Notes: generated from the letters alone by a model not told the origin. A stretch of 64,000 nucleotides of DNA from Tabrizicola caldifontis (GCF_004762095.1 NZ_SIJH01000002.1:62001-126000); one strand, 5' to 3'; positions 1 to 9,601 are shown, counted from the first letter of the stretch. Translations and numbers: made by a program.

Positions 1-1
1 G

Positions 2-622
2 GGTCTTTTCATCGCCGCGTCGGGCCTGTGGGAACAGGCGATGATCACGGTATACCTTTGCGGACTTTCGGTTGTCCTCGCCATGGTCATCGGGGTGCCT
101 CTGGGAATCCTGGCCGCGTCGAACCAGACGGCCGGCAGGATCATCGGCACGGTGGTCGATACGCTGCAGACTCTGCCTTCGTTCGTCTATCTGATCCCGG
201 TTGTCATGCTGTTCCGCGTCGGCGATTTCAGTGCGATGATCGCGGTTGTCCTGTTCGCGCTGGTGCCGGCGGTAAAATACACCGCGCACGGGTTGCGTTC
301 GGTTCCGGCCGAACTGATCGAGGCGGGGGTGGTCTGCGGCTGCACGCGGGGCCAGATCCTGCGCAAGGTCCGCCTGCCGATGGCGGTGCCGATGATCCTG
401 CTGGGGCTGAACCAGACGATCCTCCTGGCGCTGTCGATGCTGGTGATCACCGCGCTGGTCGGCACGCGCGACCTTGGGCAAGAGGTCTATGCCGCGCTTG
501 CGACGGCCGATGTCGGGCGCGGACTGGTGGCCGGCCTTGCCGTTGCGGCCATCGCCATCATTGCCGACCGTCTCATCGGTGTTGCCGCAAGCCGGGCACG
601 GGCCAAGCTTGCGGCAACGTGA
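2..622 (+). CDS. ABC transporter permease, ProW/OpuAB-like (5' partial)
   Basis: This is the C-terminal part of an inner-membrane permease of the glycine betaine/proline/choline type. The reading frame is open from the first bases of the window, so the true start lies upstream; the first internal ATG is at 41. It has several hydrophobic segments and the permease coupling loop (EAGVVCGCTRGQILRKVRLP, about 90 residues after that ATG), and ends in ITALVGTRDLGQEVY, a ProW-family signature. In this family the permease dimer moves compatible solutes or quaternary amines using a separate ATPase and binding protein, neither of which is visible here. The gene converges on serA with 51 bp between the stops. 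Family is confident; substrate is inferred only from resemblance. Confidence 0.85.
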   Translation, partial: GLFIAASGLWEQAMITVYLCGLSVVLAMVIGVPLGILAASNQTAGRIIGTVVDTLQTLPSFVYLIPVVMLFRVGDFSAMIAVVLFALVPAVKYTAHGLRSVPAELIEAGVVCGCTRGQILRKVRLPMAVPMILLGLNQTILLALSMLVITALVGTRDLGQEVYAALATADVGRGLVAGLAVAAIAIIADRLIGVAASRARAKLAAT

Positions 623-673
623 AGCCGAAGCTCTGCCGAGTCCCCGCAGGCATGCCAGGCCGGAATGGCCCGG

Positions 674-2266
674 TCAGGCGACCTCGAACTGCAGCGCCTT
701 GACCTGCTGGAACATGCCGGTGCCTTCCAGCGTCTCGATCACCTTCGGGTCGATCGGCTGGTCGAGGTAGAGGATGGCGATGGCATCCTGCCCCACGCCC
801 GACCGGCCGAGGGTGAAGTTGGCGATGTTGACGTTGTTCTTGCCCATCGTCATCCCCAGAAGGCCGATGATGCCCGGCACGTCCTCGTTGGTGGTGTAGA
901 GCATGTGGCGGCCGATCTCGGCATCGATGTTGATGCCCTTGATCTGGATGAAGCGCGGCTTGCCGTCACTGAAGCAGGTCCCCGCGACCGAGCGTTCGCG
1001 CTTGTCCGTCACCATCGTCACCTTGATGTAGGCATCGAACACGCCGGTCTTTTCCTGCCGGGTGGTCGAGATCTGGATGCCCTTCTCTTTCGCCACGACG
1101 GGGGCGGAGACAAGGTTGACGTCCGGGTTCTGCGCCTTGAGCACCCCCGCGATCACCGCCTGGTTCAGCGCGGCGAGGTTCATCTCGGCGACGCGGCCGT
1201 CGTAGAGGATGTTGATGGCGCGGATCGGTTCCTCGGTCATCTGGCCGATGAAGCTGCCCAGATGACCGGCCAGCTTGATCCAGGGGCCCATGATCGCCGC
1301 CTCTTCCGCCGTGACGTTCGGCATGTTCAGCGCGTTCTGCACCGCGCCGGTCAGAAGGTAGTCCGCCATCTGCTCGGCCACCTGGAGCGCCACGTTTTCC
1401 TGCGCCTCGGTGGTCGAGGCGCCGAGGTGCGGGGTGCAGACCACGTTGGGATGGCCGAAAAGCACGTTATCGGTCGCGGGTTCGACCTCGAACACGTCCA
1501 GCGCGGCCCCTGCGACGTGGCCACTGTCAAGCATCTCCTTCAGCGCGGCCTCGTCGATCAGGCCGCCGCGCGCACAGTTGATGATGCGGACGCCCCGCTT
1601 CGTCTTCGCAAGGTTCTCGCGGCTGAGGATATTGCGGGTCTTGTCGGTGAGCGGCACATGCAGCGTGATGAAGTCGGCCCGGGCGAGAAGCTCGTCCAGC
1701 TCGACCTTGGTCACGCCCAGCGTCCTGGCACGTTCCTCCGACAGGAAGGGGTCGTAGGCCACGACCTTCATGTGCAGGCCCACCGCGCGGTCGCAGACGA
1801 TGCCGCCGATGTTGCCTGCGCCGATCACGCCGAGGGTCTTGTTGAACAGTTCCACCCCCATGAAGCGGGACTTTTCCCATTTTCCCGCATGGGTCGAGGC
1901 ATTGGCCTCGGGGATCTGCCGGGCAATGGCGAACATCATGGCGATGGCGTGTTCCGCCGTGGTGATCGAGTTGCCGAAGGGCGTGTTCATCACGATCACG
2001 CCCTTCTTCGAGGCGGCGGGGATGTCCACGTTATCGACGCCGATCCCGGCGCGGCCGACGACCTTCAGGTTGGTGGCGCGCTCCAGAAGCTTCTCGGTGA
2101 CCTTGGTGGCCGAGCGGATGGCGAGGCCGTCATACTGGCCGATGATCTCGGCCAGCTTTTCCTTGTCCTTGCCGAGCTTCGGCATGTAGTCCACCTCGAC
2201 CCCCCGGTCACGGAAGATCTGGACGGCGGTTTCGGAAAGTTCGTCGGAAACGAGGACTTTGGGCAT
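674..2266 (-). CDS. serA: D-3-phosphoglycerate dehydrogenase SerA
   Basis: Oxidises 3-phosphoglycerate to 3-phosphohydroxypyruvate with NAD, the committed step of serine synthesis, in the cytoplasm. The 530-residue length is that of the long SerA type: substrate domain, Rossmann NAD domain with GAGNIGG near residue 149, return to the substrate domain (ARGGLIDE with the catalytic Arg; HLGAST with the catalytic His), an intervening domain, and a C-terminal ACT domain (DVPGIIGLLG). I chose the ATG at 2266 (MPKVLVSDEL), which matches the family N-terminus; an in-frame ATG at 2293 would add nine residues. Neither has a strong ribosome-binding site. It lies downstream of serC on the same strand, separated by palindromic repeats. 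Confidence 0.96.
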   Translation of the reverse strand: MPKVLVSDELSETAVQIFRDRGVEVDYMPKLGKDKEKLAEIIGQYDGLAIRSATKVTEKLLERATNLKVVGRAGIGVDNVDIPAASKKGVIVMNTPFGNSITTAEHAIAMMFAIARQIPEANASTHAGKWEKSRFMGVELFNKTLGVIGAGNIGGIVCDRAVGLHMKVVAYDPFLSEERARTLGVTKVELDELLARADFITLHVPLTDKTRNILSRENLAKTKRGVRIINCARGGLIDEAALKEMLDSGHVAGAALDVFEVEPATDNVLFGHPNVVCTPHLGASTTEAQENVALQVAEQMADYLLTGAVQNALNMPNVTAEEAAIMGPWIKLAGHLGSFIGQMTEEPIRAINILYDGRVAEMNLAALNQAVIAGVLKAQNPDVNLVSAPVVAKEKGIQISTTRQEKTGVFDAYIKVTMVTDKRERSVAGTCFSDGKPRFIQIKGINIDAEIGRHMLYTTNEDVPGIIGLLGMTMGKNNVNIANFTLGRSGVGQDAIAILYLDQPIDPKVIETLEGTGMFQQVKALQFEVA

Positions 2267-2293
2267 GTTCGGAACCTGTGTGTTCGGGGACAT

Positions 2294-2362
2294 CGCGTCC
2301 CGGGCCTGACCCGGGACCTCGCGTGATGAAGGGAGGCCCCGGATCAGGTCCGGGGCGGGGAC
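2294..2362. repeat. Paired REP-like palindromes between serC and serA
   Basis: The 69 bases between serC and serA hold two GC-rich imperfect palindromes: GTCCCGGGCCTGACCCGGGAC near 2300-2320 (written here without its outermost base pairs being essential) and CCCCGGATCAGGTCCGGGG near 2338-2356. Both centre on a short TCAG/CTGA core flanked by CCGGG-type arms. Such elements are commonly scattered between genes in alphaproteobacteria; that is general knowledge, and I could not count copies in this genome. As RNA they would form hairpins between the two cistrons and could stabilise or attenuate the serC-serA transcript. Confidence 0.6.
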
Positions 2363-3520
2363 TCAAGCGGCCTGCGCGAGCGCCGCGATCTCGGCCTCGA
2401 AGGCGTAGGCGATCCAGGGCATCAGCGCCTGGACATCCGCCGTCTCGACCGTGGAGCCGCACCAGATCCGCAGGCCAGGCGGCGCGTCGCGGTAGGCACC
2501 GAGGTCGAAGCCCGCGCCGGCCTTCTCGATCCGCTTGGCGACAGCCTTGGCAAAGGCCTCGCCGTCGGTGATGCGGGGATCGGTAAACTTGAGGCAGACC
2601 GAGGTGGTCGAGGCCGTCGCCGGATCCTCGGCCAGGTTGGCGATCCAGGGGTTTGCGGCGCAGAAGTCCCAGACGACCTGCGCATTGGCATTGGCCCTGG
2701 CGATCAGCGCCGGCAGGCCGCCGATCGACTTCGCCCATTTCAACGCGACCAGGTAATCCTCGTTCGCCAGCATGGACGGCGTGTTGATCGTCTCGCCCTG
2801 GAAGATGCCTTCGATCAGCTTGCCCTTGGCGGTCAGGCGGAAGATCTTGGGCAGCGGCCAGGAGGGGGTGTAGCTCTCCAGCCGCTCGACGGCGCGGGGG
2901 CTCAGGATCAGGACGCCATGCGCGCCCTCGCCGCCCAGGACCTTCTGCCAGGAGAAGGTGGTCACGTCGAGCTTCGACCAGGGCAGGTCCATGGCAAAGG
3001 CCGCACTGGTCGCGTCGCAGATGGTAAGGCCCGCGCGGTCGGCGGGGATCGCGTCGCCGTTCGGCAGGCGGACTCCGCTGGTCGTGCCGTTCCAGGTGAA
3101 GACCACGTCCTTGTCGAAATCGACCTGCGTGAAGTCCACGATCTGCCCGTAGGGCGCCTTGCGGACCGTCGCGTCGAGTTTCAGCTGCTTGACCACATCG
3201 GTGACCCAGCCTTCGCCGAACGACTCCCAGGCGAGCATCTCGACCGGGCGAGCGCCCAGAAGCGACCACATCGCCATCTCGACCGCGCCGGTGTCCGAGG
3301 CCGGCACGATGCCGATGCGGTAGTCGGCGGGGACGCCGAGGATTTCGCGCGTCAGGTCGATCGCCTCTTTCAGCTTGGCCTTGCCGACGGCGGCGCGGTG
3401 GCTGCGGCCCAAGGGGGCATCGGCCAGCATGTCGAGGGAATAACCGGGGATCTTGGCGCAGGGGCCGGAGGAAAAGCGCGGATTTGCCGGGCGCTTGGCC
3501 GGCGGGGTCAGGTCAGTCAT
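2363..3520 (-). CDS. serC: Phosphoserine aminotransferase SerC
   Basis: PLP-dependent enzyme that transaminates 3-phosphohydroxypyruvate to phosphoserine, the second step of serine synthesis; the family can also serve pyridoxal synthesis. The 385 residues begin [20 protein letters not shown], typical of the alphaproteobacterial SerC subtype, and carry the PLP-lysine region [14 protein letters not shown]. The ATG at 3520 is preceded by GGAAGG at good spacing; the frame is open further upstream, but that extension has no family resemblance. Transcribed towards serA and divergent from serB across a 153 bp gap. Confidence 0.95.
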   Translation of the reverse strand: MTDLTPPAKRPANPRFSSGPCAKIPGYSLDMLADAPLGRSHRAAVGKAKLKEAIDLTREILGVPADYRIGIVPASDTGAVEMAMWSLLGARPVEMLAWESFGEGWVTDVVKQLKLDATVRKAPYGQIVDFTQVDFDKDVVFTWNGTTSGVRLPNGDAIPADRAGLTICDATSAAFAMDLPWSKLDVTTFSWQKVLGGEGAHGVLILSPRAVERLESYTPSWPLPKIFRLTAKGKLIEGIFQGETINTPSMLANEDYLVALKWAKSIGGLPALIARANANAQVVWDFCAANPWIANLAEDPATASTTSVCLKFTDPRITDGEAFAKAVAKRIEKAGAGFDLGAYRDAPPGLRIWCGSTVETADVQALMPWIAYAFEAEIAALAQAA

Positions 3521-3673
3521 GGTAGCCTTCCAGCTAAATGCCCTTCGTTGGGGAAGGGTGTCCCGCCGCTGTGGGTAACGGCCCCGGCACACTGGCGCAA
3601 GGGACAAAATCGCGCTAATGCGCCGCATCGTCGTGAAAAAGCGACGCCGTTGTTCACTATCGGAAACCAGTCC
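3521..3673. promoter_or_regulatory. Divergent promoter region serC / serB
   Basis: This is the only non-coding space between the divergent starts of serC and serB, so promoters for both must lie here. I see no convincing -35/-10 pair, riboswitch or long inverted repeat. The assignment is positional only. Confidence 0.5.
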
Positions 3674-4552
3674 ATGCATGTTGTCACCCTGCTGACCAAC
3701 CCCGAAACCCCGGTGCTGGAGCGGGTGACGGTGGAATCACTTCGCAACGCCTGGGGCGGTGGAGAAGCACGCTGGCTTGACCCCGGCGTGGCGGCAGAGT
3801 TCGATTTGCCGGAAGTGCCGGAAAATCGCTGGCAGGTCTGGCAGGATCTTCAGGCGCTGCGGGTGGACATGGTGGTGCAGCCTGCCGAGGGGCGCAGGAA
3901 GCGCCTTCTGATCGCCGACATGGATTCGACGATGATCGCCCAGGAATGCATCGACGAGCTGGCCGACGAGGCCGGGGTGGGCGCGCATGTTGCCGACATC
4001 ACCGCGCGGGCGATGAATGGCGAACTCGATTTCGAAGGGGCCCTGCGCGAAAGGGTAAGCCTGTTGAAAGGCCTGCCGGAAGCGGTGATTGCCCGGGTTC
4101 TGCGCGACCGGATCACACTTATGCCGGGGGGCAGGGTGCTTCTGGCCACGATGAAGGCGAACGGGGCCTATGCCGCACTGGTCTCGGGCGGGTTCACGGC
4201 CTTCACCCAAGCGGTGGCCGAGCGTCTGGGTTTTGACGAGAACCGCGCGAACCGGCTGAACATCGAGGACGGCAGACTTGCAGGAACTGTCGCCGAGCCG
4301 ATCCTGGGAAAGGAGGCCAAGCTTCATGCCCTGCATGAGATTTCTGCCCGGCTGGACATTTCGCCGCAGCAGGTTCTGGCCGTCGGTGACGGGGCAAACG
4401 ACCTGCCGATGCTGAAGGCGGCGGGTATCGGGGTCGCGCTGCATGCCAAACCCAGGGTCCAGGCTGAATGCGAGGTGCGCGTGAACCACGGCGACCTGAC
4501 CGCGCTGCTCTATCTGCAAGGCTATTCCCGCGATCAGTTCGCCGCAGCCTGA
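3674..4552 (+). CDS. serB: Phosphoserine phosphatase SerB
   Basis: HAD-superfamily hydrolase that dephosphorylates phosphoserine to serine, the last step of the pathway begun by SerA and SerC. HAD motif I is [10 protein letters not shown] with the nucleophile Asp and the acid/base Asp two residues later; motif II is VSGGFTAF; motif III is the Lys in LGKEAK; motif IV is [11 protein letters not shown]. The first 80 or so residues form an N-terminal domain seen in longer SerB proteins. The ATG at 3674 gives 292 residues; the open frame upstream overlaps antisense serC sequence and is rejected as coding. All three serine genes thus sit within 4 kb. Confidence 0.95.
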   Translation: MHVVTLLTNPETPVLERVTVESLRNAWGGGEARWLDPGVAAEFDLPEVPENRWQVWQDLQALRVDMVVQPAEGRRKRLLIADMDSTMIAQECIDELADEAGVGAHVADITARAMNGELDFEGALRERVSLLKGLPEAVIARVLRDRITLMPGGRVLLATMKANGAYAALVSGGFTAFTQAVAERLGFDENRANRLNIEDGRLAGTVAEPILGKEAKLHALHEISARLDISPQQVLAVGDGANDLPMLKAAGIGVALHAKPRVQAECEVRVNHGDLTALLYLQGYSRDQFAAA

Positions 4553-4705
4553 CCGGTTCGGGCATTCCGTAGCCGGGTGGGGTGCCGCAGGCATCCGCCG
4601 CATTCTCACGCAGTCGGCACATCCTTGCCCGCAGACCTTGCGATCAGGCCGCACACGGCCCACAAGCCAGAAGTGATCCGCCCGCGCCAACCGAGGCCAC
4701 TGCCA

Positions 4706-6895
4706 ATGACCCCCAGCTATCCCCAGATCAAGGATCTTGTTCTGATCGGCGGCGGCCACACCCACGCGCTGGTGCTGCGCATGTGGGGCATGGACCCCTT
4801 GGCAGGTGCCCGGCTGACCGTCATCAACCCGGACCCGGTCGCGCCCTATTCCGGCATGCTTCCGGGCATGATTGCCGGCCATTACCGGCGCGAGGATCTG
4901 ATGCTTGACCTGGTCCGGCTTTGCCGGTTTGCCGGCGCGCGGCTGATCCTTGATCGGGCCATCGGCCTTGACCCCCGCACGCGACAGGTCCGGCTGGCGG
5001 GGCGGGCACCGCTGGCCTACGACCTTGCCTCGGTCGATGTCGGCATCACCTCGGACCTGCCCGACCTGCCGGGAGCCGATCATGCGGTGTCCGCAAAACC
5101 CCTGGCTGCCTATGCTGCAGCCTGGGAAGCCTTCCTTGCCCGCGGCCTGACCTTTCCCCGTGTGGTGATCCTGGGGGCGGGGCTTGGCGGGGTGGAACTG
5201 GCGCTGGCCTCGGCGCATCGGTTGCGGACCTTGGGCTCCAGCCCGCAGATCACGCTGATCGACCGCGCCACCGCCCTGTTGCCGGGGCTTGGATCATCGG
5301 CGCGGCGCAAGGTGCTGGCGCGGCTTGCCGCCGACGGAATTGCCCTGCGCACAGGCGCCGTGGTTGCCGCCATCGGGCCGGAAAAGGTGACCCTGGCGGG
5401 CGGCGAAGAGATCGGCTCTGACTTCACGCTGACTGTCGCGGGCGCGCGTCCCCACGACTGGCTTGCCGAAACCGGGCTGGAGACCGAGCGGGGGTTTCTG
5501 GTGACCGACGACAGGCTGCGGACCAGCGATCCCTCAGTGTTCGCCGCCGGGGATTGTGCCACGATCCGCGGGGCTGCCCGGCCAAAGGCAGGGGTATTCG
5601 CGGTCCGCGCCGCGCCCGTCCTGCATGCGAACCTGCGGGCGGCACTTGCCCGAAAGACCCTGCGCCGGTTCCGGCCCCAGTCGGATTACCTGAAGCTCGT
5701 TGCCCTTGGCGCGCAGGAAGCGGTGGCCGACAAGTGGGGGCTTTCGCTGGCCGGTGGCCGGATCTGGCGGCTGAAGGACAGGATCGACAGGCAGTTCATC
5801 GAAAAGGTCGCCGACCTGCCCGCCATGCCGCGCCCCGCCGCACCCGCCCCTGCGGTGGAAGGTCTGGCACGGCATCTGGCGCAGCGCCCGCTTTGCGGCG
5901 GCTGCGGTGCCAAGCTGGGGTCAGAGATCCTGGGCGCGGCACTTTCGGGCCTTCCCGCGCCCACCCGGCCCGAGGTGCTGTCGGGCCCAGGCGACGATGC
6001 GGCAGTGCTGGCCCTGCCGGGCGGGGATGTGCAGGTGATGACCACCGACCATCTGCGTGCCTTCACCGCTGACCCCCGGCTGATGGCGCGGCTGACGGCC
6101 CTGCATGCGCTGGGCGATGTCTGGGCGATGGGTGCAACCCCTCAGGTCGCGCTTGCGCAGGTGGTGTTGCCACCGCTGGGCCCATCGCTTCAGCAGCGGA
6201 TGCTGGACGAGATCATGTCCGAAGCCGCTGCCACCTTCCGTGCCGCAGGGGCGGATGTGGTGGGGGGCCATTCCACCGAAGGGGCGGAACTGACCGTCGG
6301 TTTCACCGTCACCGGCACCGCGCGGCGCGTCATCGGCAAGGGTGGCGCGCGACCCGGGGACGCGCTGATCCTGACCAAGCCGCTGGGCTCTGGCACGATC
6401 CTGGCCGCCGAAATGGCGCTGGCCCGCCTGCGCGGCCGGATGCTGGGCGAGATCTGGGCCGCCTGCATCGACCAGATGTCTCGCGCCCAGGGCAGCGCCG
6501 CCGCGATCCTTGCCCCCGAGGCCCATGCGATGACCGATGTCACCGGCTTCGGACTGGCTGGCCACCTGCTGGAGATGCTGGAAACCTCCGGTACCTGTGC
6601 CACCATCCGGCTTTCGGCTGTCCCGTTGATGTCAGGCGCGCTGGATCTGGCGCAGGCAGGCTACGGCTCGTCGCTGCAACCGGCCAACCTGGCGGCGGTC
6701 AGCTGGCGGATGACCGCGCCCGACGATCCGCGCACCCTGCTGCTGACCGATGCGCAGACGGCGGGCGGGCTGCTGGTTGCCATGTCGTCTGCCCGGGCCG
6801 AGGCGATCCTTGCCGACCTGCGCAGGGCTGGCCACGACGCGGCCCTGATCGGCGAAGTGCAGGCCGGGTCGCCGCATCTGACCGTCACGGCCTGA
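4706..6895 (+). CDS. selD: Fused NADH-dehydrogenase-like flavoprotein / selenide, water dikinase SelD
   Basis: A 729-residue fusion. Residues 1 to about 360 are an FAD/NAD(P) oxidoreductase of the NDH-2 type: FAD-binding LVLIGGGHTHAL near the N-terminus, NAD-binding VVILGAGLGGVELAL in the middle, and a second FAD motif VFAAGDCA. From about 385 to the end is SelD, which makes selenophosphate from selenide and ATP for selenocysteine or selenouridine synthesis. Its active-site stretch is CGGCGAK at 397-403; by spacing, Cys400 and Lys403 match the catalytic pair of E. coli SelD (Cys17/Lys20). No in-frame TGA, so this is a Cys form. Further SelD motifs are GPGDDAAVL and MTDVTGFGLAGH. The fusion arrangement is known from other bacteria; the oxidoreductase may supply reduced selenium, which is inference. 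Start chosen at the ATG giving the family N-terminus. Confidence 0.93.
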   Translation: MTPSYPQIKDLVLIGGGHTHALVLRMWGMDPLAGARLTVINPDPVAPYSGMLPGMIAGHYRREDLMLDLVRLCRFAGARLILDRAIGLDPRTRQVRLAGRAPLAYDLASVDVGITSDLPDLPGADHAVSAKPLAAYAAAWEAFLARGLTFPRVVILGAGLGGVELALASAHRLRTLGSSPQITLIDRATALLPGLGSSARRKVLARLAADGIALRTGAVVAAIGPEKVTLAGGEEIGSDFTLTVAGARPHDWLAETGLETERGFLVTDDRLRTSDPSVFAAGDCATIRGAARPKAGVFAVRAAPVLHANLRAALARKTLRRFRPQSDYLKLVALGAQEAVADKWGLSLAGGRIWRLKDRIDRQFIEKVADLPAMPRPAAPAPAVEGLARHLAQRPLCGGCGAKLGSEILGAALSGLPAPTRPEVLSGPGDDAAVLALPGGDVQVMTTDHLRAFTADPRLMARLTALHALGDVWAMGATPQVALAQVVLPPLGPSLQQRMLDEIMSEAAATFRAAGADVVGGHSTEGAELTVGFTVTGTARRVIGKGGARPGDALILTKPLGSGTILAAEMALARLRGRMLGEIWAACIDQMSRAQGSAAAILAPEAHAMTDVTGFGLAGHLLEMLETSGTCATIRLSAVPLMSGALDLAQAGYGSSLQPANLAAVSWRMTAPDDPRTLLLTDAQTAGGLLVAMSSARAEAILADLRRAGHDAALIGEVQAGSPHLTVTA

Positions 6896-6915
6896 CGCCG
6901 GGGCAGATCCGGCCA

Positions 6916-8127
6916 TCAGGCGGGCAGGGGAGCCCGGGGCTCCCGTTCCCAGCCGTCAAGGAATTCTACCCGCGAACAGCCAGCAAAGCGGGCAAGCCGG
7001 TCGAGTTCCGCTGCCAGCCTTTCGCGCCGGCCCCCTGTCAGCCTGACCCCGGCCTCGGGCCAGAAGGCCCTTGCCCTCAGGGCGCCAGCATCACGGAATG
7101 CCTTTGCGTCGATCCGCCCGATCAGCCGGTCGCCCTCGAGCACGGGAAAGACGTAATAGCCATAGATCCGCTTCGGTTCCGGGATGAAAACCTCGATCCG
7201 ATAGCGGAAGCCAAACAGGAATTCTGCCCGGTCGCGGTCGCGCAGGCAGGGGTCGAAGGGCGACAGGATACGAATACGGCGGCCGGGTTCGGGTGGCTCT
7301 GCGTCAAGAATTTCGGGGAAGGCCAGAACAGTTCGGCGCTGGCCGCTGGCGCCCTCGACCATGGCCTCGAGGATCTCGCCCCGGGCAAGCGCAGCCCGGC
7401 ACCAGCCCCTGGCCTGCTCTGGCTCGATCGCATTCCAATAGGCCGCGATCTCGCCCGACGTGCCGAAACCCAGTTGGCGCAGCGCGGATCGGCACGCCCA
7501 GTCGGTCACGATTTTGGCCGGGACCGGGGTCCGATGCCTCTCGGGGATCACCCTTTCGGCTAGATCATAGATCTTGGCGAAACCATCCCGCCGGGTGACG
7601 GCGATCTTCCCTGTCCGCCACAGCCATTCCAGCGCGGTCTTGGAAGGGTGCCAGTCCCACCAGCCGCCCCGACTGCGCGGCTCGCCCTCACCGACATCGG
7701 CGGTACCCACCGGCCCGTCCCTGGCGATGCGGTCGAGCATGCAGTCCAATTGCGCCTCATAGCCTTCGCGGAACCAGCGCCGCCAGTTGCGGTGCAGGCG
7801 TTGCTCGTCCCTTGCAAAGCGGTGTTGCCAGATCCCGTGCAGCCCGACCGGCAGGATCGAAGCGTCATGCGTCCAGTGTTCCCACAGGCTGCGGTCCTGT
7901 TCCAGCAGACGCTTCAGCGCCGGGGGGCGATAGGACTGTCGCCGCGACCACAGGATCATGTCATGCGCCCGGGCAACCGTATTGATGCTGTCCACCTGGA
8001 CGAAGCCGATTCGCGCAATCAGGTCGTGCAGAGCCTGGCCGCTGGCCGGGCCGGTCGGCGGCTCGGCCAGGGCATGGCGTTCCAGGAACAGACGGCGGGC
8101 GCGGGTGTTGGGGATCGGCACAGGCAT
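6916..8127 (-). CDS. YcaQ/AlkX-type winged-helix DNA glycosylase
   Basis: A 403-residue member of the HTH_42/YcaQ family (formerly DUF1006). E. coli YcaQ removes alkylated bases and unhooks interstrand crosslinks. The catalytic Gln-x-Asp signature is present in GFVQVDSINTVARAHD around residue 42, with the family's WEHWTHDASILP and LSPFDPCLRDR blocks further on. It stands alone, convergent with the selD fusion (20 bp gap) and divergent from the antiporter gene across 177 bp. Start at 8127 has only a weak ribosome-binding site. Family assignment is strong; the exact lesion repaired in this organism is unknown. Confidence 0.88.
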   Translation of the reverse strand: MPVPIPNTRARRLFLERHALAEPPTGPASGQALHDLIARIGFVQVDSINTVARAHDMILWSRRQSYRPPALKRLLEQDRSLWEHWTHDASILPVGLHGIWQHRFARDEQRLHRNWRRWFREGYEAQLDCMLDRIARDGPVGTADVGEGEPRSRGGWWDWHPSKTALEWLWRTGKIAVTRRDGFAKIYDLAERVIPERHRTPVPAKIVTDWACRSALRQLGFGTSGEIAAYWNAIEPEQARGWCRAALARGEILEAMVEGASGQRRTVLAFPEILDAEPPEPGRRIRILSPFDPCLRDRDRAEFLFGFRYRIEVFIPEPKRIYGYYVFPVLEGDRLIGRIDAKAFRDAGALRARAFWPEAGVRLTGGRRERLAAELDRLARFAGCSRVEFLDGWEREPRAPLPA

Positions 8128-8304
8128 CCCGAAGGCGTAACATTGCAGCAGATTTCAGCAAACGGCGGATTTGCGCTGGAACTTGCCGCTGTCCGGTTGG
8201 ACATGCCGGGGCGAATGCCTAGTATCTGGTCGTCTCCTGACAATACCCGTGACACCGCATGGCCGCTTCCCCCAAGGGGACGGGCCGGAAAGGACCACAA
8301 GGAC

Positions 8305-9597
8305 TTGCCGCACGAAACGCCCCTGATCACCACCCTTGTCGCCGGCTTCGGCCTTGCCTTCCTGTTCGGCCTGCTGGCACAGCGGCTGAAACTGCCGCTG
8401 ATCGCCGGCTATCTTCTGGCCGGCGTCCTGATCGGGCCGTTCACGCCGGGCTATGTCGCCGACATGGATCTGGCGACAGAGCTGGCTGAACTTGGGGTGA
8501 TCCTGCTGATGTTCGGGGTGGGGCTTCACTTTTCGCCGCGTGACCTGATGGCGGTGAAGGCGATCGCGGTGCCGGGGGCCGTCGGGCAGATCGCGGTGGC
8601 CACGGGGTTCGGCACCCTTGTCGGCTGGTTCCTTGGCTGGAGCCTTGGTGCCGGGCTGATCTTCGGCCTTGCGCTTTCGGTCGCCTCGACCGTGGTCCTG
8701 CTGCGGGCACTTCAGGACCGCGAGCTGGTGCAGACCGAGAAGGGCCGAGTCGCCGTGGGCTGGCTGATCGTCGAGGATCTGGTGATGGTCCTGGCGCTGG
8801 TGCTGATCCCGCCCCTTGCAGGGCTGCTCGGGGGTACGCCCGTCCCCGTGGGCGAAGAAGCCGAGATCGTGGCCGAAGTCACCAGCAACATCGGGATCGG
8901 CCCCATCGCCGCGACGGTGCTGATCACAATGGTGAAGGCAGCGGCCTTCGTGGCGCTGATGCTGGTGATCGGTCGGCGGGCCATTCCATGGGCGCTGCAT
9001 TTCGTGTCGCACACGAAATCGCGCGAGCTGTTCCGCCTGGCGGTCCTGGCCATCGCGCTGGGCGTGGCCTATGGCGCGACGCATTTCTTCGGCGTGTCCT
9101 TCGCGCTGGGCGCCTTCTTCGCCGGGATGGTGATGTCGTCCTCGACGCTGTCTTCACAGGCAATGCGCGAAACGCTGCCGCTGCGCGACGCCTTTGCGGT
9201 GCTGTTCTTCGTCTCGGTCGGGATGCTGTTCAACCCCGAGATCGTTCTGGCCAAGCCGCTGGCCCTGCTGGCAACAGTGGCGATCATCATCGGCATCAAG
9301 GCGCTGGCGGCCTATTACATCGTCCGGGCCTTCGGGCACGACCACGACAAGGGCTTGACCATCGCGGCAAGCCTGGCCCAGATCGGCGAGTTTTCCTTCA
9401 TCCTGATCACGATGGGCGTGACGCTGGACATCGTGCCGCCCGAGGCGCGCGACCTGGTGGTGGCTGGTGCGATGCTGTCGATCCTGGCGAACCCGCTTCT
9501 GTTCCACCTGCTGGACCGGCGCTGGGCGCGCAAGGCCAAGGCCGAGGCGGTCGTCGTGCCCGAGGCGCCGGTGCCCGATCCGGCCCCGCAGAACTGA
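8305..9597 (+). CDS. Kef/YbaL-type cation:proton antiporter membrane domain, no RCK domain
   Basis: CPA2-family integral membrane exchanger, about 12 hydrophobic segments, 430 residues. The N-terminus LITTLVAGFGLAFLFG and LAEIGV-like LAELGVILLMFGVGLHFSP match YbaL/KefB proteins. Full-length relatives add a cytosolic TrkA-N/RCK nucleotide-binding domain after the membrane part; here the protein stops at about residue 415 with a short Ala/Pro-rich tail, so that regulator is absent. I prefer a TTG start at 8305 (M-PHETPL) with AAGGA about ten bases upstream, because the family begins there; an in-frame ATG near 8203 would add 34 unrelated residues. Converges on rlmN with only 4 bp between stops. 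Confidence 0.85.
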   Translation: MPHETPLITTLVAGFGLAFLFGLLAQRLKLPLIAGYLLAGVLIGPFTPGYVADMDLATELAELGVILLMFGVGLHFSPRDLMAVKAIAVPGAVGQIAVATGFGTLVGWFLGWSLGAGLIFGLALSVASTVVLLRALQDRELVQTEKGRVAVGWLIVEDLVMVLALVLIPPLAGLLGGTPVPVGEEAEIVAEVTSNIGIGPIAATVLITMVKAAAFVALMLVIGRRAIPWALHFVSHTKSRELFRLAVLAIALGVAYGATHFFGVSFALGAFFAGMVMSSSTLSSQAMRETLPLRDAFAVLFFVSVGMLFNPEIVLAKPLALLATVAIIIGIKALAAYYIVRAFGHDHDKGLTIAASLAQIGEFSFILITMGVTLDIVPPEARDLVVAGAMLSILANPLLFHLLDRRWARKAKAEAVVVPEAPVPDPAPQN

Positions 9598-9601
9598 GCG
9601 G

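Noticed and set aside
665-2326. A 553-codon open frame antisense to serA
   Set aside because: Same GC-driven artefact: no family resemblance, while serA is complete on the other strand.
4553-4705. A possible tRNA or regulatory RNA before the selD fusion
   Set aside because: I could not fold the region into a cloverleaf, and it has no conserved tRNA blocks.
5894-5914. Selenocysteine in the SelD active site
   Set aside because: The codons at 5894 and 5903 are TGC; there is no in-frame TGA.
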